From the NCBI RefSeq assembly GCF_000421565.1, contig NZ_ATXG01000001.1, positions 682,001 through 746,000 on the forward strand: a stretch of 64,000 nt of DNA. The letters run 5' to 3'. Below are positions 45,522 to 53,913 of the stretch, piece after piece (position 1 is the first letter of the stretch; each line of letters begins with the position of its first letter). The stretch is from Agromyces subbeticus DSM 16689 (GTDB lineage Bacteria > Actinomycetota > Actinomycetes > Actinomycetales > Microbacteriaceae). The position numbers were made by a program, and so were the translations under genes. The notes beneath the pieces are model-generated. The model saw nothing but the letters and a program-made list of their open reading frames with translations, was not told where the DNA came from and made no database searches.

Positions 45522-46655
45522 ATGGGTTCGATGGCGACGGCGTATCTCACGGGCTTCGGCGCCTACCTTCCGGGTGACCCGGTCGACAACGACGGCATCG
45601 CGGCGCGGCTCGGCGGCGACGACGCGGTCACCGAGCGCATCCGGCGCCGGGTGCTCGACGCGAACGGAATCCGGCAGCGCCACTACGCGCTCGACGAGCA
45701 CGGCGAACCGACCGAGCTGAACGAAGAGCTCGCCGTCAAGGCGCTGCAGGCGGCGCTCGACGACCGCGGCATTCGAGCCGAAGACCTGCGCATGCTCGCC
45801 TGCGCCACCACGATGGGCGACGTGCTCGTGCCGGGCTTCGCGTCGATGGTGCACGGGCGCCTCGGCGGCGGGCCGATGCAGCTGCTGAGCGCGTCGGGCG
45901 TGTGCGCCTCGAGCCTCGCGGCGCTGGATGCCGCGGTGAGCAAGATCCGGCTCGGAGACCACCCGCGTGCGGCGGTCGTCGGCTCGGAGCTCTCGAGTCG
46001 CAGCCTGCGGCAGCGCCGCTTCGACGGCATCCGCGCCGGCATGGACTCCCACTTCCTGCGCTGGATGCTCTCCGACGGCGCTGGCGCGGCGATCGTCGAG
46101 TTCCAGCCGCATCCGACCAAACCGTCGCTGCGGGTCGACTGGGTGCGCCAGGTCTCTCTCGCGCACGAGCACGACGTGTGCATGCGCTCCGGCATGAGCG
46201 GCGCCGAGCCGAGCGTCGGCCGCACCTGGCAGGACGTCGACATCGCGGATGCCGACGCGGCCGGCATGTTCGTGCTGCGCCAAGACGTGAGCATGCTCGA
46301 CGACCTCGCCGAGGCAGGCTTCCGCCAGTTCGAAGAGCTCGTCGACATCGGGCTCGTCGACGTCTCGCACCTCGACCACGTCGTCTGCCACTACAGCACC
46401 AACGCGTTCCGCGACCTCGCGTTCGACGCGCTGAGCCGCCGCATCCCGAACCTGAACACCGACCGCTGGTACTCGAACCTCGAGACGCGCGGCAACACCG
46501 GGTCGGCGAGCATCTTCATCGCCCTCGAAGAGGCCTGGCGCACCGGCCGCTTCGCGCCAGGCGAGACGGTGCTGCTCGCGGTGCCCGAGTCGGGGCGCTT
46601 CTCATTCGCCTTCGCGCATCTCACCGTCGTGGCCCCGCCCGGGCACGCCTCATGA
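45522..46655 (+). CDS. 3-oxoacyl-ACP synthase III-like condensing enzyme
   Basis: A 377-residue thiolase-fold protein. The catalytic triad of KAS III enzymes is visible: Cys128 (SASGVCASSL), His290 (CHYSTNAF) and Asn325 (RGNTGSAS). The N-terminus (TGFGAYLPGDPVDNDGIAARLG) and the linker IRRRVLDANGIRQRHY are FabH-like, but a long insert (about 195-260) and the divergent sequence place it away from housekeeping FabH, nearer the OleA/secondary-metabolite type. It is followed 64 bases later by the di-iron oxidase gene, suggesting a fatty-acyl-derived product. Confidence 0.85.
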   Translation: MGSMATAYLTGFGAYLPGDPVDNDGIAARLGGDDAVTERIRRRVLDANGIRQRHYALDEHGEPTELNEELAVKALQAALDDRGIRAEDLRMLACATTMGDVLVPGFASMVHGRLGGGPMQLLSASGVCASSLAALDAAVSKIRLGDHPRAAVVGSELSSRSLRQRRFDGIRAGMDSHFLRWMLSDGAGAAIVEFQPHPTKPSLRVDWVRQVSLAHEHDVCMRSGMSGAEPSVGRTWQDVDIADADAAGMFVLRQDVSMLDDLAEAGFRQFEELVDIGLVDVSHLDHVVCHYSTNAFRDLAFDALSRRIPNLNTDRWYSNLETRGNTGSASIFIALEEAWRTGRFAPGETVLLAVPESGRFSFAFAHLTVVAPPGHAS

Positions 46656-46719
46656 CCGCAGCCCGCGCCACATCGGCCCGCACCACCTCACCCAGACGCA
46701 CCACGCAAGGAGCAGCAGC

Positions 46720-47442
46720 ATGACGATCGACAGCAGCACCGCGACATCCGACACCATCAGCACAGCGGATGCCTCGGCGCCCGCCGGCGTCGACATCCTC
46801 GCCGAGCGGCTCGCCGACGTCTGGGTCGAGCTCGAAGAGCGTCTCGACCGGGTGCCCGTGCTCAGCCGACTCGCGGCCGGCACGGTGACCCTGCACGACT
46901 ACCAGCGGCTGCTCTTCAACCTGCGCCAGCAGGTCGTCGACGGCTCGCCGTGGATCTCGCGCGCCGCCTCGAACTTCGACATCGACCACTTCGAGCTGCG
47001 CACGGCGGCCATTCGCCACGCCGAAGAGGAGCACCGCGACTACCTCATGCTCGAGCGCGACTACGTGGCGATCGGCGGCTCGCTCGCCGAGCTGCGCGCC
47101 GGCCGCAAGAACCTCGGCTCCGAGGCGCTGTCGGGCTACATGTTCCACTACGCCGACCAGCCGAATCCCGTCGGGCTGCTCGGGGCCATGTTCATCATCG
47201 AGGGGCTCGGCGCCAAGCGCGCCGCAGGGTGGGCCGCACGATTCCAGGAGGTGCTCGGACTCGCCGACAGCCAGGTGCACTTCATGCGCTACCACCAGGA
47301 TGCCGACAGCGCGCACACCGGCGACCTCGAGGCGATTCTCACCTCGGGCATCATCGACGACGGTGCCGCCGACGAGATCGTGCGCTGCGCGCAGGTCGTC
47401 GCCCGCCTCTACGCCCTGCAGCTGGAAGAGCTGGACCACTGA
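46720..47442 (+). CDS. Haem-oxygenase-like iron-containing oxidase
   Basis: A 240-residue helical protein of the haem-oxygenase-like di-iron oxidase/iron-containing redox enzyme family. Candidate ligands are spread as in that family: HAEEEH (100-105), Glu161 (FIIEG), and His187/His192/Asp196/His199 in VHFMRYHQDADSAH. Known relatives include UndA (fatty-acid decarboxylase giving 1-alkenes) and other N- or C-oxidising enzymes. AAGGAG precedes ATG 46720. The next gene starts one base after its stop. Confidence 0.8.
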   Translation: MTIDSSTATSDTISTADASAPAGVDILAERLADVWVELEERLDRVPVLSRLAAGTVTLHDYQRLLFNLRQQVVDGSPWISRAASNFDIDHFELRTAAIRHAEEEHRDYLMLERDYVAIGGSLAELRAGRKNLGSEALSGYMFHYADQPNPVGLLGAMFIIEGLGAKRAAGWAARFQEVLGLADSQVHFMRYHQDADSAHTGDLEAILTSGIIDDGAADEIVRCAQVVARLYALQLEELDH

Positions 47443-47443
47443 C

Positions 47444-48295
47444 GTGGCGGAGTTCGTTCGCTCCGATCCCAGCATGTGGGAGGCGATCTACGCCGACCCC
47501 TCGGTGCCGCTCGACCGCGCTCTGGTGCGACTGATCATCGACGATCAGCGCCGTCTCTCGCGGCGCTGGGTCTACCCGATCGCCCGCGTGCTCTCGCGGG
47601 TGCTCGTGGCGCTCATCTCGATCGTCAAGCGAGTGCTGCCTTTCCGGTGGATGCCGCTGCGCGTGATGGACGCATTGTGCGTCTGGTTCCTGCGGCGGTT
47701 CGTGTCGCCCGACGCCGTCGAGCTGCTCATTCGGCATTTCGTCGTCGAGACCAACCTCGTCAACTTCATCATCCGCAACACGCCCGTTGCGATCGCGCCC
47801 GTCACGCTCCGACCCGAGAAGCTCGCCGGGCTCGGCGACCATGCCGTCGTCGAGCACGACGTCAACGTCTACGACCTGCTCATCGCCCTCGACGAGGTGC
47901 AGCTGACGCGACCCGAGACGCTCGACTTCACGCAACTCGACATCCCGCCGCTCGACGCCGAACGGGGGCGCCGCCGGTTGCTGCGCCTCGACATCCAGAC
48001 GGCCCTCTGCTTCATGAACATCCCGTTCTCGATGGCGCTCACGGTCGAGGAGTACCGCCGTGCGGTGCACTCCATCCGGTTCGATGACTCGTTCCTCGAG
48101 ATCCTCGCCCTCGTCACCGATGACGACACGTTCCGCCACTGGAAGCTCGCGGGCATGAGCCTCTGGATGGACTCGAACGTCGACGTGCCCCGCATGGTCT
48201 ACCGACACGCGCTCGTGTGCGAGTACGCCCACGCCCGCCTGGTGAAGCTCGCCGGCGGAGCCTATCCGCGCCAGACGAGCGTCGAGTTCGACTGA
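47444..48295 (+). CDS. Membrane-associated protein of unknown function (DUF6999-like)
   Basis: A 283-residue protein; residues about 40-85 carry hydrophobic segments (WVYPIARVLSRVLVALISIVKRVLPF and MDALCVWFLRRFV), the rest is soluble with conserved-looking blocks LLIRHFVVETNLVNFIIRNTP and VVEHDVNVYDLLIALDEV containing many His/Asp/Glu. I associate it loosely with DUF6999, unverified. It is translationally linked to the oxidase (one-base gap), so it probably acts in the same pathway. Convergent with the flavoprotein gene three bases away. Confidence 0.65.
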   Translation: MAEFVRSDPSMWEAIYADPSVPLDRALVRLIIDDQRRLSRRWVYPIARVLSRVLVALISIVKRVLPFRWMPLRVMDALCVWFLRRFVSPDAVELLIRHFVVETNLVNFIIRNTPVAIAPVTLRPEKLAGLGDHAVVEHDVNVYDLLIALDEVQLTRPETLDFTQLDIPPLDAERGRRRLLRLDIQTALCFMNIPFSMALTVEEYRRAVHSIRFDDSFLEILALVTDDDTFRHWKLAGMSLWMDSNVDVPRMVYRHALVCEYAHARLVKLAGGAYPRQTSVEFD

Positions 48296-48298
48296 CCG

Positions 48299-50065
48299 CT
48301 ACTCGACGAGCTTGCCCGCGGTCGACACCTCGCGCATGAGGGTCGCGATCTCGGCCGGGATGGGCGGGATCTGTTCGCGGGTCACGCCCGCCGACGGCGA
48401 CCAGACGAGGTTCACCTGCAGCGCGGCATCCGTCTCGGGGTAGTCGCTGCGGTTGTGGCAGCCGCGGGTCTCGCGTCGCTCGAGCGCCGCCTCGAGCGTG
48501 GCGCGCGCGGCGAGCGATGCCGACTTGAGGTCGAAGGCGTGCGCGAGATCCTGGTAGCCGGCGATGTCGGGATGCACGCCGACATCCGTCATGCGCGCCT
48601 CGATGGCGTCGAGTTCCGCGAGCCCGGCGGTGAGACCGGCCTCGTCGCGCACGACGCCGGCGTGCTCGGTCATGGTGTCGCGGATGGCACGCTGCAGGGC
48701 GCGCACGTTTTCAGTGCCATCGGATGCCAGCAGTGTCGCGATCTCGTCGCGCGCGGTCTGCACGGCAGACGCCGAGCGCTGCTGCGCGGTGAGCGAGCGT
48801 GAGTACGACGCCGCGGCCTGACCCACGATGCGCCCGAAGACGAGCAGTTCGATGAGCGAGTTGCCGCCCAGCCGGTTGGCGCCATGCAGACCACTGGATG
48901 CCTCGCCGATGGCGTAGAGCCCCGGGACATCGGTGCCGTGGTCGTCGGGCCGAACCCACACGCCGCCCATCGAGTAGTGCGCGGTGGGCGCGATCTCTAT
49001 CGGCTGCTTCGTGATGTCGAGCATCTGCAGCTCGAGCATGGTCTGGTAGACGCGGGGCAGGCGCTGCATGATCGTCTCGCGGGGCAGGTGCGAGACATCC
49101 AGCCAGACGCCGCCGTTGGGGGTGCCGCGCCCTTCTTTGATCTCGGTGTAGCAGGCGAGGGCCACCCGGTCGCGGGTCGAGAGCTCGAGCCGCTCGGGAT
49201 CGTACTTGTGCATGAAGCGCTCGCCGAGGCCGTTGGTGAGGATGCCGCCTTCGCCGCGGGCCGCCTCGCTGATGAGGGTGCCGGCCGCGTTCTCGGGCTC
49301 GATGATGCCCGACGGGTGGAACTGCACGAGCTCGGGGTCGCGCACCCGGCCGCCCGCCTCGACGGCGAGGCGCCACGAGTCGCCCGTGTTTTCGTCGCGA
49401 CGCGATGACGTGCGCCGCCAGATGCGGTTGTGGCCGCCGGCTGCCAGAATCACGGCATCGGCGTGGATGAGGTAGCGCGTGCCGTCGTCGACGTCGAAGC
49501 CGTACGCGCCGAAGACCGCGCCGTCGTCGTTCACGAGGATCCGCGTGATGTAGACCGTGTCGAGAATGGGCACGTTCAGCTGTGCTGCGCGGTTGATGAG
49601 CGTGCGCTGGATCTCGAGCCCCGTGTAGTCGCCGGCGAACGCCGTGCGGCGGTAGGTGTGGGCGCCGAAGAAGCGCTGCGAGATCCGGCCGTCGTCTTCG
49701 CGGGCGAACGGCATGCCGTAGCGCTCGAGGTCGTCGATGCCGCGGGCAGCGCCCTTCGTCACGATCTCGACCGTGTGCGGGTTCGCGAGCAGGTAGCTCT
49801 CTTTGAGCGTGTCGGCGGCGTGCTGCTGCCAGCTGTCGTCGGCGTCCATCGTGGCGAGGGCGGCGTTGATGCCGCCGGCGGCGAGGGAGGTGTGGGCGTC
49901 GGACTTCGGGCGCTTGCCCAGGGCGAGCACGTCGACGCCCGCCTCGGCGAGCTCGATGGCGGCGCGCAGGCCCGAGCCGCCGGTGCCGATGACGAGCACG
50001 GTGGTAGAGATCTGGCGCTCGGGGGTGGTGCCGGGGGTGCTTGGCGCGGTGCTTCTGCTGCTCAT
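48299..50065 (-). CDS. FAD-dependent fumarate reductase/aspartate oxidase-type flavoprotein
   Basis: A 588-residue flavoprotein: dinucleotide-binding GTGGSGLRAA (27-36), HTSLAAGGINAAL, QFHPSGI, GEGGILTNGLGERFM, APTAHYSMGGVWV, IGEASSGLHGANRLGGNSL and RSDYPETD are blocks of the succinate dehydrogenase/fumarate reductase/L-aspartate oxidase group, with the substrate Arg and His in place. The usual iron-sulfur and membrane subunits are absent nearby, as are nadA/nadC, so it acts alone or with distant partners. Divergent from a LysR gene. Confidence 0.88.
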   Translation of the reverse strand: MSSRSTAPSTPGTTPERQISTTVLVIGTGGSGLRAAIELAEAGVDVLALGKRPKSDAHTSLAAGGINAALATMDADDSWQQHAADTLKESYLLANPHTVEIVTKGAARGIDDLERYGMPFAREDDGRISQRFFGAHTYRRTAFAGDYTGLEIQRTLINRAAQLNVPILDTVYITRILVNDDGAVFGAYGFDVDDGTRYLIHADAVILAAGGHNRIWRRTSSRRDENTGDSWRLAVEAGGRVRDPELVQFHPSGIIEPENAAGTLISEAARGEGGILTNGLGERFMHKYDPERLELSTRDRVALACYTEIKEGRGTPNGGVWLDVSHLPRETIMQRLPRVYQTMLELQMLDITKQPIEIAPTAHYSMGGVWVRPDDHGTDVPGLYAIGEASSGLHGANRLGGNSLIELLVFGRIVGQAAASYSRSLTAQQRSASAVQTARDEIATLLASDGTENVRALQRAIRDTMTEHAGVVRDEAGLTAGLAELDAIEARMTDVGVHPDIAGYQDLAHAFDLKSASLAARATLEAALERRETRGCHNRSDYPETDAALQVNLVWSPSAGVTREQIPPIPAEIATLMREVSTAGKLVE

Positions 50066-50129
50066 GCTTCAACGGTAGGTTCGAGCGTTCGATTACTCCA
50101 ATGCATATGCGTGGTCGTGACGATGCAAG

Positions 50130-50141
50130 TACGCTATCGAT
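50130..50141 (+). promoter_or_regulatory. Leaderless promoter of the LysR gene
   Basis: TACGCT at 50130-50135 then six bases and GTG 50142. Just upstream, GCATATGC (50103-50110) is a palindrome in the divergent region and may be part of the LysR binding site. Confidence 0.5.
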
Positions 50142-51080
50142 GTGAACCTCGAACAACTGCGCAGCTTCGTCGAGGTGGCCCGGTTCGGCAACTTCACCCG
50201 GGCGGCCGAAGAGCTCTACCTCGCCCAGCCCTCGCTGAGCCGCCAGATCGCCGCGCTCGAGCACGATCTCGGTGCCGAGCTGTTCCACCGCGCGCGCGGC
50301 GGCAGCACCCTGACCGTCGCGGGGGAGTCGCTGCTGCCGCTCGCCCGGCGCATGCTCGCCGACGCCGAATCGGTACGCCGCGAGCTCGCCGAGCTCGCAG
50401 GCCTGCAGCGCGGCCGGGTGCGCCTCGGCGCGACGCCGACGCTCTGCATCAGCCTCGTCGCCGAGGTGCTCAGCGCCTTCCACGCCGCGTATCCCGCGAT
50501 CGAACTGCACCTGTCTGAACAGGGTTCGCGCCGATTGCTCGACGAACTCGCCGGTGGCGAGCTCGATCTCGCCCTGATCACCACGTCGGATGCGACATCC
50601 GCTGACCGCTTCACCGTGACGCCGCTGCTCGTCGAAGAGCTCGTGGTCGTGTCGTCGGCCGGGGCGCCGCCCCTCACCACTCGCGCCACCATCGAACTCG
50701 CGGATGTCGCGGCGTTGCCGCAGATCGTCTTGAGTCCGAGTTACGACCTGCGGGCCACGACGGATGCCGCCTTCCGAGCCGCCGATCTCACGCCCGAGGT
50801 GCTGCTCGAGGGAGTGGAGATGGATGCCGCGCTGCGGTTCGTGGAACGCGGGCTCGGCGTCGCGATCGTGCCGGCGATGGTGCTCATCGATCGGCCGGGG
50901 TTGCGGTCGGTGCGGCTCGGCGCGCCCACACTCGACCGTACGATCAGCGTCGCCCGCCCTGCCGATGTCGCGCCGACTGCGGCCGTCGAGGTCATGGGGC
51001 AGACGATCACGGCGAGTGCGACGGCGTTCGCGGCACGCGCCGGGAAGACGATGCGCGTGGCCGGTGGGGGCGGGCGCTGA
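50142..51080 (+). CDS. LysR-family regulator
   Basis: A 312-residue LysR protein: N-terminal winged HTH (MNLEQLRSFVEVARFGNFTRAAEELYLAQPSLSRQIAALE) and a substrate-binding co-inducer domain from about residue 90. Divergent from the flavoprotein at 48299-50065, which it probably regulates in the usual LysR manner. Confidence 0.92.
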   Translation: MNLEQLRSFVEVARFGNFTRAAEELYLAQPSLSRQIAALEHDLGAELFHRARGGSTLTVAGESLLPLARRMLADAESVRRELAELAGLQRGRVRLGATPTLCISLVAEVLSAFHAAYPAIELHLSEQGSRRLLDELAGGELDLALITTSDATSADRFTVTPLLVEELVVVSSAGAPPLTTRATIELADVAALPQIVLSPSYDLRATTDAAFRAADLTPEVLLEGVEMDAALRFVERGLGVAIVPAMVLIDRPGLRSVRLGAPTLDRTISVARPADVAPTAAVEVMGQTITASATAFAARAGKTMRVAGGGGR

Positions 51081-51139
51081 TGCCCGCGTGACACGACGAC
51101 CAGTTCGTCGGCAGCCCGTTCGCGGTCTTCCCTCGTGCC

Positions 51140-51181
51140 GAGTGTGCACTCCCAGCCCAGAGTGGGGCGACGAGTGCACTC
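51140..51181. promoter_or_regulatory. Two palindromes upstream of the repeat-peptide operon
   Basis: GAGTGTGCACTC (51140-51151) and GAGTGCACTC (51172-51181) share the half site GAGTG/CACTC and are spaced about three helix turns apart. They lie about 190 bases before the small repeat protein gene and could be the operator of its promoter. The regulator is unknown. Confidence 0.45.
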
Positions 51182-51368
51182 TCGCTCTCGCGGAGCGTTT
51201 CGACGGCCTCCCGAGGCCGCGCACGGCCGGCGCTGGGCGCGCGTTGAGCGGACCCGAGTGGGGGCGGGCCGATACAGAGGGAGGGCGAGGGCGCTGTTGC
51301 CGTCAACCCGTTTCGCCCGAACCTCGCCCTCGCTACGCTGAGCGGGCAGGCAAGGGAGAGGAACGCGC

Positions 51369-51629
51369 ATGACGATCAACGATGACGACATCACCCTCGA
51401 GCCGGGTGCCGAGGGCGAAGGCATCGCCGACGGCGGCGCCAACCCGCAGGGACACGATGGCGGAGCCGACGGGTCCGCGTCCGAGGGTGGCGAGGGCACT
51501 GCCGACGGGGGAGCGAACCCCGGGGGCCACGACGGTGGAGCCGATGGTTCGGCGGCTGCGGGGGAGGGCACTGCCGATGGCGGCGCGAATCCCGGTGGCC
51601 ACGACGGCGGCGCCGACGGTTCGGCGTAG
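51369..51629 (+). CDS. Triple-repeat Gly/Asp-rich small protein, candidate precursor peptide
   Basis: An 86-residue protein: an acidic leader of about 16 residues (MTINDDDITLEPGAEG), then three 21-residue repeats at 17-37, 42-62 and 66-86, each reading EG(I/T) plus ADGGANP(Q/G)GHDGGADGSA. The protein ends exactly with the third repeat. There is no signal peptide, no hydrophobic part and no Cys. GGGAGAGG precedes ATG 51369, and the stop overlaps the next gene by one base. Multi-core layout beside an oxygenase suggests a ribosomally made, modified peptide; a metal (Ca)-binding acidic protein is the alternative. Confidence 0.75.
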   Translation: MTINDDDITLEPGAEGEGIADGGANPQGHDGGADGSASEGGEGTADGGANPGGHDGGADGSAAAGEGTADGGANPGGHDGGADGSA

Positions 51630-52870
51630 TGACGGGCTCGGAGCGCGGGTCGACCAATCGGCCCGCGCTTTCGCGCTGCATCCGCGTCTCGGCTGACGAG
51701 TTCGCCGAGCGGCACTGGGGCCGAGAGCCATTGCTCTCGCCGGCGAGCGAGCTCGACGGCGAGCACGGCTTCGACGACCTGTTCTCGGCGGGTGCCGTCG
51801 ATGAGCTCGTGACCCGCCGCGGCGTGCGCACCCCGTTCATCCGCATGGCGCACGAGGGCTCGGTGCTCGCGGCATCCGCCTACACCGGCTCGGGTGGTTT
51901 CGGCGCCGAGGTCGTCGACCAGGTCTCGAGCGACAAGGTGCTCGCCGAGTTCGCGGGCGGCGCGACCATCGTGCTGCAGGGGCCGCACCGGCTGTGGCCG
52001 CCGATCATCGATTTCACGCGCGAGCTCGTCGACGACCTCGGCCACCCCGCGCAGGTCAACGCCTACGTCACCCCGCCCTCGTCGCAGGGCTTCGACCCGC
52101 ACTACGACACCCACGACGTCTTCGTGCTGCAGATCTCGGGCGAGAAGTACTGGCGCATCCACGCGCCCGTGCACGTCGACCCGCTGCGCACGCAGCCGTG
52201 GGAGCAGCACCGGGCCGCCGTCGCCCGGGCGGCCACGCACGAACCCGTGATCGACGCGGTGCTGCGACCCGGGGAGGCGCTCTACCTGCCGCGCGGCTGG
52301 ATCCATTCGGCCACCGCGCTCGGCGCGACATCCGTGCACCTGACCGTCGGCCTGGCCGCCTTCACGCGCGCCGACCTCGTCGACGCGCTCCTCCGCCGGG
52401 TCGGCGAGAACCCCGCGCTGCGCACGTCGCTGCCGCTCGGTGTCGACCTGCGCGACCCCGCGGCGCTCGCGCCGATCGTCGAGCAGACGGTGCAGGCGCT
52501 CATCGAGACACTGCAGCAGACGGATGCCTCGCGGCCGGCCGCCGTGCTCAGTGCGCGCTTCGATGCTGACACCCGCGCCGAGCCCGTCGCCCCGCTCGCG
52601 ACGCTCGACGCGCTCGCGACGCTCGACGCATCGACGCGGGTGCGGTGGCGCGGCTCGCTGCCGGTGCGCATGACGACCGCCGACGACCGGGTGCGCATCG
52701 TCGGGCGCATGAAGACGCTGTCGCTGCCCGCCGAGGCCGAGCCGGCCGTGCGCCGGTTGGCGACGGGCGACCCCGTCACGGCCGGCGAGTTGCCCGGCCT
52801 CGACGCCGAGAGCGCGGTCGTCGTCGTGCGTCGGCTCGTGCGCGAGGGCTTCGTGGTGGCGCCCGCGTGA
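51629..52870 (+). CDS. JmjC/cupin-type Fe(II)/2-oxoglutarate oxygenase
   Basis: A 413-residue protein of the cupin_4/JmjC (RoxA/YcfD-like ribosomal oxygenase) group. Iron ligands are His158-x-Asp160 (DPHYDTHDVF) and His226 (PRGWIHSATAL); EKYWRIH and GEALYLPRGW are further family motifs. The C-terminal about 140 residues form a winged-helix-like domain as in RoxA. Relatives hydroxylate Arg or His side chains of ribosomal proteins. Start GTG 51629 overlaps the repeat peptide stop (TAGTG) and the end overlaps the next start (GTGA), implying that the peptide is its substrate. Confidence 0.85.
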   Translation: MTGSERGSTNRPALSRCIRVSADEFAERHWGREPLLSPASELDGEHGFDDLFSAGAVDELVTRRGVRTPFIRMAHEGSVLAASAYTGSGGFGAEVVDQVSSDKVLAEFAGGATIVLQGPHRLWPPIIDFTRELVDDLGHPAQVNAYVTPPSSQGFDPHYDTHDVFVLQISGEKYWRIHAPVHVDPLRTQPWEQHRAAVARAATHEPVIDAVLRPGEALYLPRGWIHSATALGATSVHLTVGLAAFTRADLVDALLRRVGENPALRTSLPLGVDLRDPAALAPIVEQTVQALIETLQQTDASRPAAVLSARFDADTRAEPVAPLATLDALATLDASTRVRWRGSLPVRMTTADDRVRIVGRMKTLSLPAEAEPAVRRLATGDPVTAGELPGLDAESAVVVVRRLVREGFVVAPA

Positions 52871-53790
52871 CCCTCGCCGTCGAGCACTGGGCGCCGTGCA
52901 GCGATCGCGCCCGGGAGCGCAACGATCCGCTGGCCGGCACCGGCCCGCGGGGCCTGCGCTGGTTCCTCATCGAGGTGCCGGGCAGCTGGGGGCAGAACGC
53001 GCTGCTCGACGCGCCGTTCGACCGCGAGCTCGGTCGCGCCCTCGTGCGGCGCATCGAGGGCGCGGGCATGCGGCCGCTCGCGATCCGGCGCACCGGCCGC
53101 AGGGTCGCTTCGGCCACGCAGCGGTGGGCGATCGTCGACTCGAGGCCAGGTTACGAGGGCGTGGTGTGGGGCGAGGCAGCGGATGCCGCGGGGCTGCTCA
53201 CCGTGCCGCTCGACGGGTCCACCGGCATCCCCTCGTCTCGGCCGGTCTATTGCATCTGCACGCACGCCCGGCACGACCAGTGCTGCGCCGTGCGCGGGCG
53301 TCGGGTGGTGACCGCGCTCGCCGGGGCGCGCCCCGACGAGACATGGGAGTGCTCGCACCTCGGCGGCGACCGGTTCGCCGGCACGATGGTGGTCTTCCCG
53401 CACGGGCTCTACTACGGGTACGCCGACGACGGTGACCCCGTGCGCATCGCCGACGCCTTCGACGCCGGGCGACTCGTGCCCGAGCGCTATCGGGGGCGCA
53501 GTTCGCTGACGCATCCGGTGCAGGCGGCCCAGCACTTCGCTCGCGAGGCGTTCGGCGATGACGGCATCGATGCCTTCGCCCCGATCGCCGAGGAGTCGAC
53601 CGAGACGGGGTGGCGGGTGCGCCTCGCCGGCGATGGCGACCGGGCCGGAGGCGGCGGCCGAGATGGCGGCGGCAGCATCGTCATCGAGGTCGACGAGACG
53701 CAGTCGGAGCCACTGCTGTCGACGTGCGCGGCCACTCGCTTCGTTCGCGTGCGGCAGTATGCGCTCCGTTCGATCGGCGCCGAGGGCTGA
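52867..53790 (+). CDS. Sucrase/ferredoxin-like Fe-S protein
   Basis: A 307-residue Suc_Fer-like protein: a thioredoxin-like [2Fe-2S] ferredoxin domain with Cys129, Cys131, Cys139/140 (YCICTHARHDQCCAVRG), Cys162-x-His164 (WECSHLGGDRFAGTMVVFPHGLYYG) and a Gly-rich linker before a short C-terminal beta domain. It may pass electrons to, or activate, the oxygenase upstream. Overlaps the previous gene by GTGA; last of the three-gene operon. Confidence 0.85.
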   Translation: MTLAVEHWAPCSDRARERNDPLAGTGPRGLRWFLIEVPGSWGQNALLDAPFDRELGRALVRRIEGAGMRPLAIRRTGRRVASATQRWAIVDSRPGYEGVVWGEAADAAGLLTVPLDGSTGIPSSRPVYCICTHARHDQCCAVRGRRVVTALAGARPDETWECSHLGGDRFAGTMVVFPHGLYYGYADDGDPVRIADAFDAGRLVPERYRGRSSLTHPVQAAQHFAREAFGDDGIDAFAPIAEESTETGWRVRLAGDGDRAGGGGRDGGGSIVIEVDETQSEPLLSTCAATRFVRVRQYALRSIGAEG

Positions 53791-53913
53791 GTTCGCACGA
53801 GGGCTCGCGGGCTTCGAGTGTTCGGTCGGCGAAATGCTGGTGCGGAGTCGCCGGAGCGCGGGTACTGTGAAGGGGCGGGCACCTGAACCAACGCCCGAAC
53901 GGAGCGAGCACCG

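Noticed and set aside
51389-51629. The repeat peptide as a DNA repeat artefact or RTX toxin fragment
   Set aside because: The units lack the GGxGxDxxx nonapeptide pattern, the frame has a good ribosome site and overlaps the oxygenase start, so it is treated as a real gene.
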